Source of the DNA: a virus
DNA length: 24,915 nucleotides
Reading direction: 5' to 3' (one strand)
Virus record (IMG/VR): IMGVR_UViG_3300030098_000847
Coordinates: 1-24,915 of that record
Positions within the stretch are counted from its first letter, which is position 1. Each line of letters starts with the position of its first letter. The translations under genes and the position numbers were made by a program. Below, one piece after another: positions 6,197 to 13,125 of the stretch. The notes under the pieces were generated by a model. That model did not search any database, had not been told where the DNA came from, and worked only from the letters and a program-made list of their open reading frames with translations.

Positions 6197-7003
6197 ATGT
6201 CATTAGTTGAACTAGACTTTAATCAATCTACGAATCTTTTCGTAGTACCAGAAGATAATGGCCCACAAATACCTAGAGCATCAATAAATAGAGATGCATT
6301 CTATGGTGAAGAGATGGCTAGTGTGCCAGTGCCATCAATAAAACTGGAACATCCTGATCATGGACCTGTCTTTGGTAAAGATGTTGCTATTCGTGTTTTT
6401 GCAACAACCATGCAGACTTCTGTATTCGATAGTGATGCAGAAGAGTATTCAAATATATCACAACATTTTATCAGGTTTGCTGACAAAGCTACTGATTGGT
6501 TTGGTGGTAATAAGTGTGGATGGATGCCATCTAAACAGAAAGAAAAACTCAAGGCTTCAGACCCTGTAGCATATGCAAAAGCTAGTCGAACAAAATTGTA
6601 TAGACATTTGTTTGGTATGATTAGAATGAATGATGCAGTAAAACCAGGATCTGATCCTATAGAGTTTGATCCAATCCCATTCCGTATGCGTCTTGGTCCA
6701 TCTAACTTCTACGAAATAGGTAAAGTTGTTGGTGAACTTGAGAAGCAGAAGTTAAAGCACTTTAACTACGAGCTTGGCATAGACTTTAAAGTTGAGAAGC
6801 GAGGATCTAATCAGTGGTTCGTCCTTAATTACAAACCTATTATTGATAATAAAATCAAAGTAACTAAGGATGATGAAGCAAACTTGCTTACATTTCAACA
6901 GGTTATACAAAAAGAAAACGAGGATGTTACTGAAAGAATGAGAGAGAATATAGGTAACGGTAGCATTGGTGGTGAGTTTATAGAATCAACATCTGATGAA
7001 TAA
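6197..7003 (+). CDS. Replication-module protein, possible ssDNA-binding protein
   Basis: This 268-residue protein has an AAAGGAG site before ATG 6197 and is the first gene below the strong promoter at 6142. It contains a beta-rich central part with many aromatic and basic residues (for example FDPIPFRMRLGP and KVEKRGSNQWFVLNYKPI) and a C-terminus that ends in acidic residues, GGEFIESTSDE. Phage single-stranded DNA-binding proteins such as T7 gp2.5 end in an acidic tail that docks polymerase and helicase. Position between the polymerase and a recombination nuclease, and a strong promoter suited to a protein needed in many copies, fit the same role. I do not see a clear OB-fold signature, so the function is an inference from context, length and tail. 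Confidence 0.45.
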   Translation: MSLVELDFNQSTNLFVVPEDNGPQIPRASINRDAFYGEEMASVPVPSIKLEHPDHGPVFGKDVAIRVFATTMQTSVFDSDAEEYSNISQHFIRFADKATDWFGGNKCGWMPSKQKEKLKASDPVAYAKASRTKLYRHLFGMIRMNDAVKPGSDPIEFDPIPFRMRLGPSNFYEIGKVVGELEKQKLKHFNYELGIDFKVEKRGSNQWFVLNYKPIIDNKIKVTKDDEANLLTFQQVIQKENEDVTERMRENIGNGSIGGEFIESTSDE

Positions 7004-7865
7004 CCTTCAAACAAAATTGGACTTGTTTCTATCTGGAGGTCCAGAGATACCTAAACACATAATCTTTACAGCTAGTCAGATGTTTAATGAAAAGTTGTCA
7101 AATTTTAATTATAAAAAGTTAGGTAGCAGTAATGGACTTCCATCTATGTCTCAGATTGGCAAACCTATGTGTCAATTACAGGCATCAAAGCTAGGATGGA
7201 AAGAGGCAGACAAGCCAAATCACTTCAAGATTATGATGGCTTATGGTGACATGACTGAAGTTTTGGCTGTGGCTATTCTCTTGTCGGCAGGAGTAGAGAT
7301 AACTGATATGAATAAGAAAGTTAAGTTACCTACCAAAGCAGGAGATATGTATGGAGAACTTGATCTAGTTATAAAGTTAGGTGACAAAAGTGTTTGGGAT
7401 ATTAAGAGTGCTAGTTCTTGGTCATACGATAAACGCTTTGCATCTTACGAACAACTAAAGAAACAGGATGACTTTGGGTATTGCTGTCAGTTGTTTGGTT
7501 ATGCTAGAGCTGAAGGTGTAAAAGCAGGTGGGTGGATTGTAGTAAATAAGGGTACAGGTGAGATCAAAGTTATAGAAGCTGATCCAGAAGATGAAGATTA
7601 CTATATAGATTTGATTGAGCAGAAAGCATTGCAGGTATCCAAGACCACTGAGGATGCTCACTTTGAAAGACTGTATGACGATGCTGTAGAGACATATTAT
7701 AAGCGTACTACTGGTAATAGAAAATTACAGATGCCTTGTACATTTTGTGACTATAAGTTTTCTTGTTGGCCTAATCTAAAATACGCTAAGAACCCTGTCT
7801 CAAAAGCAGGTAACTATGAATACTATACTCAGATGGCTAGACGATATGAAACCAGCGTCAGCTAA
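6996..7865 (+). CDS. Cas4/AddB-like Fe-S PD-(D/E)XK exonuclease
   Basis: The 289-residue protein has the layout of the iron-sulfur nucleases Cas4, AddB and Dna2. One cysteine stands before the nuclease core (C59, GKPMCQLQ), then GDMTE (84-88), YGELDLVIK with D123, VWDIKSA with D135 and K137, and the RecB-type QLFGY motif (Q165, Y169). Three cysteines follow at the C-terminus (C248, C251, C257, PCTFCDYKFSC). The four cysteines would hold a 4Fe-4S cluster that staples the nuclease domain. The active site uses D-x-K in place of the more usual E-x-K. A role in resecting DNA ends for recombination-dependent replication, or in degrading host DNA, fits the context. The ATGAATAA junction overlaps the previous gene by 8 nt. 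It is not part of a CRISPR locus. Confidence 0.75.
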   Translation: MNNLQTKLDLFLSGGPEIPKHIIFTASQMFNEKLSNFNYKKLGSSNGLPSMSQIGKPMCQLQASKLGWKEADKPNHFKIMMAYGDMTEVLAVAILLSAGVEITDMNKKVKLPTKAGDMYGELDLVIKLGDKSVWDIKSASSWSYDKRFASYEQLKKQDDFGYCCQLFGYARAEGVKAGGWIVVNKGTGEIKVIEADPEDEDYYIDLIEQKALQVSKTTEDAHFERLYDDAVETYYKRTTGNRKLQMPCTFCDYKFSCWPNLKYAKNPVSKAGNYEYYTQMARRYETSVS

Positions 7866-8193
7866 AAATAAAGGAAGACTACTGCAACAGTGGGTGAGAG
7901 ATATACTTTTATCTAGACTAAAAGGTGTAGAGCAAGATGATATAAAATCTACACCAATGGGAGTAAACGGTCCAGATATAAGTTTATCTCCACTTGCTAG
8001 AAAGAAATGGCCTTGGGCTGTAGAGTGTAAATCAAGAGCAAAGTTTGCTGTATATGATATCATATCTCAAGCTGAAAGTCATGTAACTAAAGGAACTAAA
8101 CCGTTAGTGATAATCAAAGCAAATCGCAAAGAACCACTAGCAATTATTTACGCAAAAGATTTTTTGGAGATGTCATGTCAAAAAGCGAAATAA
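7846..8193 (+). CDS. PD-(D/E)XK endonuclease, Holliday junction resolvase-like
   Basis: Starting at ATG 7846, the 115-residue protein shows a conserved N-terminal SAKNKGRLLQQWVRD helix and a nuclease core with GPDISLSPLARK (catalytic Asp) and AVECKSR (E-x-K). This is the arrangement of the archaeal Hjc-type resolvases and of a widespread phage endonuclease. Next to the polymerase and exonuclease it fills the place held by endonuclease I (gp3) in T7-like phages, resolving branched replication intermediates and possibly cutting host DNA. ATG 7816 is an alternative start with an AGGT site, adding 10 residues, but homologs I recall begin close to the SAK..KGR motif. The 5' end overlaps the exonuclease gene by 20 nt. 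The nuclease family call is good; the preferred substrate is inferred. Confidence 0.72.
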   Translation: MKPASAKNKGRLLQQWVRDILLSRLKGVEQDDIKSTPMGVNGPDISLSPLARKKWPWAVECKSRAKFAVYDIISQAESHVTKGTKPLVIIKANRKEPLAIIYAKDFLEMSCQKAK

Positions 8194-8477
8194 CTCATAT
8201 GATTAATGTACCTGATTGTACGTTTGGTTTATTTATAACACACGATGGAAAAGGTATTAACATATCTTGTGGTGACTTTGCTACGGATGATGTGTATGAT
8301 ACGGAGCGACATCATATTATAAATGATATAGGTGATTCTTTGTTGTTATTAGTAAAAAGTGTCATTGATGATGCAGAGAAAAGATATCTAAAAGAAAATT
8401 CAGAAATATCAGAGGAGGATAAAGAAAAACTAAGGAATGTAATTTATGTAAATTTTAAACCAGAAACTAAACATTAA
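8175..8477 (+). CDS. Hypothetical protein, 100 aa
   Basis: A GGAGATG ribosome binding site lies before ATG 8175, and the gene overlaps the endonuclease gene by 19 nt. The product begins with beta-like strands (CTFGLFITHDGKGINISCG), continues with a helical segment that includes IGDSLLLLVKSVIDDAEKRY, and ends in charged residues. The hydrophobic stretch is amphipathic rather than a membrane segment. Two cysteines are present but not in a metal-binding pattern. I do not recognise a family. It is followed by a 9-nt gap with an AAGGAG site serving the next gene. Confidence 0.65.
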   Translation: MSKSEITHMINVPDCTFGLFITHDGKGINISCGDFATDDVYDTERHHIINDIGDSLLLLVKSVIDDAEKRYLKENSEISEEDKEKLRNVIYVNFKPETKH

Positions 8478-8486
8478 GGAGATTTT

Positions 8487-8771
8487 ATGAGTGATATGGT
8501 TAATCACCCACCTCACTATAATCAACACGGTGTAGAGTGTATTGATGCAATTAAAGCAACTACTGGAGATAACTTTAAAGATTACTTAAAAGGAAACATA
8601 CTGAAATATCTCTGGCGTTTTGATTACAAAGGTAAACCACTGGAAGATTTACAAAAAGCTAGGTGGTACTTAGATAAATTAATAGACGAAGTTTATAATC
8701 CTGAGTACGAAGAGTTAGATCCAGATAAAGAATTAGACAGACTAAGAGGGAGAAAATACATTGCAGATTAA
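8487..8771 (+). CDS. DUF3310 protein (T7 gp1.7-related domain)
   Basis: The 94-residue protein is almost entirely a DUF3310 domain. Signature segments are VNHPPHYNQHGVECIDAI at the start, LKGNILKYLWRF in the middle and LQKARWYLDKLI near residue 60. In T7 the domain occurs in gp1.7, which has been described as a nucleotide kinase acting on dGMP and dTMP; whether the short form has such activity is not clear from the sequence. It sits directly before a MazG-like pyrophosphohydrolase and two genes before a ribonucleotide reductase, a grouping that suggests a role in nucleotide metabolism. An AAGGAG site precedes ATG 8487. The domain call is firm; the function is inferred. Confidence 0.8.
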   Translation: MSDMVNHPPHYNQHGVECIDAIKATTGDNFKDYLKGNILKYLWRFDYKGKPLEDLQKARWYLDKLIDEVYNPEYEELDPDKELDRLRGRKYIAD

Positions 8772-9225
8772 TTATAAAGAGTGTTTAAATGAATGGCAAG
8801 ATTCTGTAACAAATGCCTTGACAATTAGAGCTTTATATGATAAGGTTCCTTTTCAAAGTAGAGGTCACAGTTTAAAAGTAAAAGATGAAAACAACATGCA
8901 AAGATTACAACTTTGTGTTAGTAACATGACAGAGGAGTATCAAGAACTAATAGAAGAATTAGATGCTATGCATTTACCTGATGATGAAATTAATCCAGAG
9001 AAGGTGATGAAAGAGTTATGTGATGTTCTCTATGTTGTGTTTGGTTTTGCATCGAGATATAAAGAATTAAAGTATTTAGATGAGGCTTTTCTAAGAGTGC
9101 ATGGTAACAACATGGAAAAGTTAGAAAAAGGAACTGTAAGAAACGATGGAAAGATTGTAAAACCTGATGGTCATTTACCACCAGATCTGTCTGACTTAAT
9201 AGAGAAAGGAGTAAACGATGGATGA
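8761..9225 (+). CDS. MazG-like nucleotide pyrophosphohydrolase, TTG start
   Basis: The 154-residue protein has the metal-binding helices of the all-alpha NTP pyrophosphohydrolases (MazG/PRA-PH type): EEYQELIEELD near residue 58 and KELCDVLYVVFGF near residue 85, giving ExxE and ExxxD-type acidic pairs. A C-terminal segment, HGNNMEKLEKG followed by DGKIVKPDGHLPPDL, is typical of the phage members. They hydrolyse (d)NTPs to monophosphates and can adjust nucleotide pools or alarmone levels in the host. The only upstream start that keeps the full domain is TTG 8761, preceded by GAGGGAG; it overlaps the DUF3310 gene by 11 nt. The next in-frame ATG would remove about 40 residues. The family is well supported, the exact substrate is not. 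Confidence 0.75.
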   Translation: MQINYKECLNEWQDSVTNALTIRALYDKVPFQSRGHSLKVKDENNMQRLQLCVSNMTEEYQELIEELDAMHLPDDEINPEKVMKELCDVLYVVFGFASRYKELKYLDEAFLRVHGNNMEKLEKGTVRNDGKIVKPDGHLPPDLSDLIEKGVNDG

Positions 9226-9454
9226 TCAAATGATTAAAACTCTTGAGGATGAAATTAAAGTTAAACAAGATGAACTACAACGTCTTAAATATGGTGATGT
9301 ATACGAAGCACAAGATACATATGAAGCTGCAAAAGTAGTATACGAAGAGGCTAGTAAAGGGTTATCAGATGCATTTAAAAAATTATCTGAAGCCAGATCT
9401 AATCATGGTTTATCACCAGCTACTTTATGGCGTAGTAGAACGTATCGATTTTAA
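9218..9454 (+). CDS. Small coiled-coil hypothetical protein, 78 aa
   Basis: An AAAGGAG site precedes ATG 9218, which overlaps the MazG-like gene by 8 nt (ATGGATGA). Residues 5 to about 62 read as one long coiled coil with regular hydrophobic spacing (IKTLEDEIKVKQDELQRL, then KVVYEEASKGLSDAFKKL). The last 15 residues are different: short, basic and aromatic (GLSPATLWRSRTYRF). There are no cysteines. Such a protein would dimerise, and the tail could bind a partner or nucleic acid. I do not recognise a family; nearby genes suggest co-expression with nucleotide metabolism functions. Confidence 0.65.
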   Translation: MDDQMIKTLEDEIKVKQDELQRLKYGDVYEAQDTYEAAKVVYEEASKGLSDAFKKLSEARSNHGLSPATLWRSRTYRF

Positions 9455-9627
9455 TGCATAACTTTGTTTTAGTAGTAAAGGTTGGAGTAGAAGAAGATCA
9501 TTATATGTTTCCTGTTGATGGGGCTGATGGTCTTCTTCAAACTCTTCCTAATGATGTCAAAGAGGTTCTTGAAGATCACTTTGAAGGTGTAGACATTTCT
9601 ATAGTAGAGGCAGATATATATGACTAG
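9454..9627 (+). CDS. Small acidic hypothetical protein, 57 aa
   Basis: A TAATG junction at 9452-9456 links this gene to the one before (1-nt overlap), and an ATGACTAG junction links it to the reductase (8-nt overlap), so both ends are tightly packed. The product begins with a beta-like strand (HNFVLVVKVGV) and continues with an acidic segment, with a net negative charge and no cysteines. A DNA-mimic or partner-binding role for the reductase is possible but unsupported. I do not recognise the family. It completes the otherwise empty 165 bases between the coiled-coil gene and the reductase, which supports its being real. Confidence 0.6.
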   Translation: MHNFVLVVKVGVEEDHYMFPVDGADGLLQTLPNDVKEVLEDHFEGVDISIVEADIYD

Positions 9628-11326
9628 ATTTAAATCAAATATGAACCCTATGTTCAGATCAAAATTTTCTGAAGATATATTTAATTTAAAGTACGCACAC
9701 ACTGGATGCGATAGTTGGGAACAACTTGCTAAAGTTTTAGTAGAAGATGTATGTGGTAACTATCGTCCCGATGAAGAAGCGTTAATGAGAAAGGAAGAAC
9801 GTAAACAACTTGCAGAGTATATAACTGCTCTCAAGTTCGTTCCTGGTGGTCGGTACTTATATTATGCAGGTAGAGATAGGCGTTTCTATAATAATTGTTT
9901 TCTTCTATCTGCCGAAGAAGACACAAGAGAGGATTGGGCCAATCTTAGCTGGAAAGCTGAGTCCTGTTTAATGACAGGTGGAGGTATCGGGGTTGACTAC
10001 TCAGTATATCGAGAGTCGGGTAGAACCCTTGGTGGATCAGGGGGTCTTGCCTCTGGCCCAATCCCCAAGATGCAAATGATAAACTCTATTGGTGCTAATG
10101 TAATGCAGGGTGGATCTCGTAGGTCTGCTATGTATGCATCATTACATTGGAAGCACAACGATATTCCCAACTTTCTTATAGCAAAGGATTGGGATAAACT
10201 GCCAGTAGGTAACACTGGTTTTAATTTTAAACAGATTAAGGAGCAAGATTTTAACTTTCGCGCTCCTTTAGATATGACTAATATTAGTATTAATTACGAT
10301 ACTAATTGGTTATTGGAGTATTGGAATACTGGATCTGTTGGAGATGTGTTTGTTAAGAATATTGAACAGGCATTACGAACAGCAGAACCAGGATTCAGTT
10401 TTAATTTTATGGAGAATGAAGATGAGACATTACGAAATGCTTGTACTGAAGTATGCAGTGCTGACGACAGTGATGTTTGCAATTTGGGGAGTATCAATTT
10501 GGGCCGTATTGAGTCGATATCAGAGTTGGCCCATGTAGTAGATTTAGCCACTAAATTTTTAATTTGTGGAACCTTGAGGGCTGAGTTACCTTATCAGAAA
10601 GTTTATGCAGTTAGAGAGAAAAACAGAAGATTAGGTCTTGGTCTTATGGGAATGCATGAGTGGCTTATTAAAAGAGGAGAAAAATATGAAGTTAGTTCCG
10701 ATCTTCACCGATGGCTATCGGTATATAAAGGAGTCAGCGATGACGTTTCTAGAAAATTTGCAGATGAATTATCCATATCTAGGCCAGTGGCGAATCGTGC
10801 TATCGCTCCAACTGGCTCTATTAGTATTCTTGCTGGTTCTTCTTCTGGCATAGAGCCAATCTTTGCTGTTGCATATAAGCGAAGATATTTAACTGGTGGA
10901 ACTAGGTGGAAGTATCAATACGTTATAGATAGTGCTGCACAAGAATTAATTGACTTGTATGATGTTGATCCAGAAAGTATTGAGTCGGCATTAGATCTTG
11001 CAGAAGATTATGAAAGAAGAATTAAGTTTCAGGCAGATGTTCAAGACTACGTTGATATGTCCATTAGTTCCACCATTAACTTACCTGCATGGGGTACAAA
11101 GTTTAATAACCCTGATACAGTTAAGAACTTTGCAAATACTCTAGCATCATACGCTCATAGGTTACGAGGATTTACTTGCTACCCTGATGGTAGTAGAGGT
11201 GGTCAACCTTTGTCTACAGTGCCATATTCTGAAGCAGTAGATAAGTTGGGTGAAGAATTTGATGAACACGTTGAGACACATGACATTTGCGAAATAACAA
11301 ATTCAGGAGGGGTTTGTGGCGTATAA
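9620..11326 (+). CDS. nrdJ: Adenosylcobalamin-dependent (class II) ribonucleotide reductase
   Basis: The 568-residue enzyme would reduce ribonucleotides to deoxyribonucleotides for phage DNA synthesis. Active-site residues line up with the family: C93 in NNCFLLS, the NACTE motif (N273, C275 as thiyl radical site, E277), C287 in DVCNLGSINL as partner of C93, and APTGSIS near residue 405 in the phosphate-binding loop. The C-terminal C557-x8-C566 pair would pass electrons to the active site. No small radical subunit gene lies nearby and the protein is shorter than NrdA, so a B12-dependent monomer or dimer is most likely. The N-terminal ATP-cone is absent, so dATP feedback control may be missing. 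ATG 9620 overlaps the previous gene by 8 nt. No thioredoxin or glutaredoxin gene is seen in the window. Confidence 0.88.
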   Translation: MTRFKSNMNPMFRSKFSEDIFNLKYAHTGCDSWEQLAKVLVEDVCGNYRPDEEALMRKEERKQLAEYITALKFVPGGRYLYYAGRDRRFYNNCFLLSAEEDTREDWANLSWKAESCLMTGGGIGVDYSVYRESGRTLGGSGGLASGPIPKMQMINSIGANVMQGGSRRSAMYASLHWKHNDIPNFLIAKDWDKLPVGNTGFNFKQIKEQDFNFRAPLDMTNISINYDTNWLLEYWNTGSVGDVFVKNIEQALRTAEPGFSFNFMENEDETLRNACTEVCSADDSDVCNLGSINLGRIESISELAHVVDLATKFLICGTLRAELPYQKVYAVREKNRRLGLGLMGMHEWLIKRGEKYEVSSDLHRWLSVYKGVSDDVSRKFADELSISRPVANRAIAPTGSISILAGSSSGIEPIFAVAYKRRYLTGGTRWKYQYVIDSAAQELIDLYDVDPESIESALDLAEDYERRIKFQADVQDYVDMSISSTINLPAWGTKFNNPDTVKNFANTLASYAHRLRGFTCYPDGSRGGQPLSTVPYSEAVDKLGEEFDEHVETHDICEITNSGGVCGV

Positions 11327-11936
11327 AAAAAGACGAGTATATAGTGGAGACTTTTATCCTCTTAAAAAAATACATAGGGAAGGGATGATAGGTTTTACAG
11401 AAAACTTGACAAATCCCTATTCCTATGGTACATCAAGGTATAAAGAATGGGAGCGTGGTTTTAACAAAGCATACTTTATACACTTGAAAAGGATAAAAAT
11501 GCAGCTTGATTTTTTTTACGAGCATGAAGATCTAGTAACAGATGAGAACGGTAAGGTGTGTTCTAAATGCAATGAGTATTTACCTTTATCTGCTTTCTCC
11601 CCCTGTTCTGGTGGAAATTATTTAAGAGCAGAATGTAAACCATGTAATACAAAAATGGCAAAGATACGAAAAAGATTAAAAGAAGAACATGGTATGCCTG
11701 AGAAAGGATACATTTGTCCAATCTGTAATTTAGGTGAAGATAAAGTTTTAAGAAGTGGTACTGCTACTAGTAATAGTCCTTGGGTTATTGATCATTGCCA
11801 TGATACTGATACATTTAGAGGTTGGCTATGTCATAAATGTAACAGAGCATTAGGTGGTCTTGATGACAGTTTAGATACAATAAATAGAGCAAAAGAATAT
11901 ATTGAAAACCATTTAAGAAAAGTATTTTTAAATTGA
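11316..11936 (+). CDS. Recombination endonuclease VII with extra zinc finger, GTG start
   Basis: Residues 131-200 form the endonuclease VII nuclease domain: a zinc site of four cysteines (C134, C137, C172, C175), the active site D159-H160 in VIDHCHD and N176 after the last cysteine, matching T4 gp49 (C23, C26, C58, C61; D40, H41, N62). T4 gp49 cuts Holliday junctions and branched DNA before packaging. Upstream is a second four-cysteine finger (C82, C85, C107, C110) and an N-terminal part with the segment YGTSRYKEWERGFNKAYF, faintly like the ribosome modulation factor motif. GTG 11316 has a very good AGGAGG site and an 11-nt overlap with the reductase. This is the second junction-cutting nuclease in the window, besides the enzyme at 7846. 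Confidence 0.82.
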   Translation: MAYKKRRVYSGDFYPLKKIHREGMIGFTENLTNPYSYGTSRYKEWERGFNKAYFIHLKRIKMQLDFFYEHEDLVTDENGKVCSKCNEYLPLSAFSPCSGGNYLRAECKPCNTKMAKIRKRLKEEHGMPEKGYICPICNLGEDKVLRSGTATSNSPWVIDHCHDTDTFRGWLCHKCNRALGGLDDSLDTINRAKEYIENHLRKVFLN

Positions 11937-11946
11937 GGGGGGTAAG

Positions 11947-12327
11947 ATGTATCCAATAGAACAAATAATACAAAAGATAAAACTTAAAGTTTTTAATAAC
12001 ACCTACTTTATTGCTTGTCTATTTATATTAATTTTTGTACTAGCAATGAATGTTACTATATCTTGGTCACAAGTACAACCTTCTATAACCTGTAAGCCTC
12101 TACCTATAGCAGCAGGTGTTATCGAAGGTATACATAAAGAAAGAATTATATTTAGAGGTGTATCAGAAAGAGGTCATGTCACTATTATTCATCTTAATAA
12201 AGAAACAGGAACGTGGTCTGCTAACGTAATATTACCTACAAATATTAATTCTTTGTGTATGGTAGACGCTGGAACCACTGGAGAGATAACAGATACTACT
12301 TTTGGTGATAAAAACGACATAAAATAA
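11947..12327 (+). CDS. Membrane-anchored hypothetical protein, 126 aa
   Basis: A GGGGGGTAAG sequence precedes ATG 11947. Residues 1-18 are amphipathic and basic, residues 19-40 form a single hydrophobic segment (TYFIACLFILIFVLAM) that could be an uncleaved signal anchor, and about 80 residues of beta-rich sequence follow. Topology with a basic N-terminus inside would place this domain in the periplasm. It is the last gene of the + strand block. Cysteines at residues 49 and 103 may form a disulfide there. I do not recognise a family; a small periplasmic domain on a membrane anchor in a phage could act in lysis control, but nothing decides this. Confidence 0.65.
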   Translation: MYPIEQIIQKIKLKVFNNTYFIACLFILIFVLAMNVTISWSQVQPSITCKPLPIAAGVIEGIHKERIIFRGVSERGHVTIIHLNKETGTWSANVILPTNINSLCMVDAGTTGEITDTTFGDKNDIK

Positions 12328-12369
12328 GCTAAATCGCGTATATGGCGTTTTAAGCCTCATACAGAGCAA

Positions 12370-12395
12370 GTAGGTAAATTTTGGACTATACCTAC
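12370..12395. other. Hairpin in the convergent intergenic region
   Basis: A perfect 7-bp stem, GTAGGTA (12370-12376) with TACCTAC (12389-12395), encloses a 12-nt loop. A second stem, ATACC (12388-12392) with GGTAT (12401-12405), cannot form at the same time. Neither is followed by a T-run. The 135-bp region holds no ORF worth calling and separates the two converging blocks. Confidence 0.45.
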
Positions 12396-12412
12396 CAGAG
12401 GGTATCTCTAAG

Positions 12413-12446
12413 GGCATTTCTCGGTCATCCTCCGAAGCCGTTTTTT
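12413..12446 (+). terminator. Weak candidate terminator for the + strand block
   Basis: GGC (12413-12415) and TCGG (12421-12424) pair with CCGA (12432-12435) and GCC (12437-12439), with an internal loop, and six Ts follow at 12441-12446. The stem is short and interrupted, so this is marginal. An A/T-only stem AAAAATA-CTA-TATTTTT (12448-12464) lies next to it and overlaps the stop codon of the last - strand gene. Confidence 0.3.
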
Positions 12447-12462
12447 CAAAAATACTATATTT

Positions 12463-12714
12463 TTATCGATATCCCTTAGTTTTTTTAGCAATTCTTCTAG
12501 GTTGTTTAGAAAACTGTTTTCCCTTCTTAGTATCTCTTCTTTTCTTTCTAGTAGTAGCAGCATACTCAGCAGAACTCATAGACCTTATGGCTGCTGAAGG
12601 TAAATATCTTTCTCCAGTAGCTTTTGGACCTTGCGTAGATGGTTTACCAGATTTGGTACGCCACTTTTGTCGTGTCCAGTTTTTAAGACTTCTTTGAGAT
12701 TTTTTTAGAGCCAT
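12463..12714 (-). CDS. Small basic conserved protein (KWRTKSGKPSTQG type), 83 aa
   Basis: The last gene of the - strand block encodes 83 residues with a very high Lys and Arg content. The segment LKNWTRQKWRTKSGKPSTQG followed by ATGERYLP and EYAATTRKKRRDTKKGKQFS resembles a widespread family of small basic proteins seen in marine phages and large algal viruses, for which I cannot give a name with certainty. The Trp-Lys and Tyr-Leu-Pro positions are the conserved core. Strong positive charge suggests nucleic acid binding, perhaps as a packaged virion protein. Its 5' end overlaps the 46-residue ORF upstream by 32 nt. The function is unknown. Confidence 0.7.
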   Translation of the reverse strand: MALKKSQRSLKNWTRQKWRTKSGKPSTQGPKATGERYLPSAAIRSMSSAEYAATTRKKRRDTKKGKQFSKQPRRIAKKTKGYR

Positions 12715-12823
12715 TTTTCTTTTTCCTACCTTTTAATGCTTTGAAGTCTGCACCAGTTATTCTGTTTCTTGGTGGTGCAACTCTAGCTATCTTTTTTTGT
12801 TTTGGTGACAATCTCTTAGCCAT
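12683..12823 (-). CDS. Tiny basic protein, 46 aa
   Basis: The - strand ATG at 12823 is joined to the previous stop as TAATG (1-nt overlap), and the frame gives 46 codons ending inside the next gene (32-nt overlap). The product is Lys-rich and ends in a run of basic residues (KGRKKKNGSKKISKKS), with the start MAKRLSPKQKKIARVAPP. It fills what would otherwise be a 108-nt gap between two close genes. Such short sequences with a central PPRNRITGADF are common in marine phages, which makes it more likely to be real than the length alone would allow. No function is known to me; see the cluster of similar genes. Confidence 0.55.
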   Translation of the reverse strand: MAKRLSPKQKKIARVAPPRNRITGADFKALKGRKKKNGSKKISKKS

Positions 12824-13125
12824 TACTTACTCCTCTTCTTAGGTCTATTCTTTTTTAAAACTTCTTTAGCTTTTTTAGCTATAGATGCTTGTTGAGGTTT
12901 GTTTGCAAACTTACTACGCTGTTCTAATACTGTAAGTATCTGTATCTTTCTAGCGTAAGGTTTATTTATACGTTTAACTTTAGCAACAGTTGCTCTAGCA
13001 TCAGCAGGTGTGGCATACTTAATACTGACAGTATCTTTTGGATTTTCATCAGTATATAATCTTCTGCCACTACCTTTTGGTTTCTTACCTGTTCCTACTT
13101 TTGGATCTTGTTTTTTTCTTGGCAC
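12823..13125 (-). CDS. Basic conserved hypothetical protein, 100 aa, GTG start
   Basis: The - strand start is GTG at 13125, with an AAAGGGTAC site upstream; no ATG gives a full-length product. The 100 residues begin with PRKKQDPKVGTGKKPKGSGR, then a more folded middle (DTVSIKYATPADARATVAKV) and end with VLKKNRPKKRSK. The middle resembles a small alpha-beta domain, with basic tails on either side. I know similar proteins from marine phages only as conserved hypotheticals. Its 5' end lies inside the previous 55-residue gene (41-nt overlap). Basic tails around a folded core suggest RNA or DNA binding, which is inference only. Confidence 0.6.
   Translation of the reverse strand: MPRKKQDPKVGTGKKPKGSGRRLYTDENPKDTVSIKYATPADARATVAKVKRINKPYARKIQILTVLEQRSKFANKPQQASIAKKAKEVLKKNRPKKRSK

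Noticed and set aside
6996-7865. Evidence of a CRISPR-Cas locus from the Cas4-like nuclease
   Set aside because: No repeat array, Cas1, Cas2 or effector gene is present; the gene sits among replication genes and is better read as a phage recombination nuclease.
8818-8846. TTGACA followed 17 nt later by TAAGGT inside the MazG-like gene
   Set aside because: The -10 match is poor and the site lies within coding sequence; such matches occur by chance in AT-rich DNA. The same holds for TTGACA at 3727 and 11406.
12328-12462. Possible tRNA or small RNA gene in the convergent gap
   Set aside because: No TTCGA/TTCAA T-loop motif and no cloverleaf could be found on either strand, only short stems.
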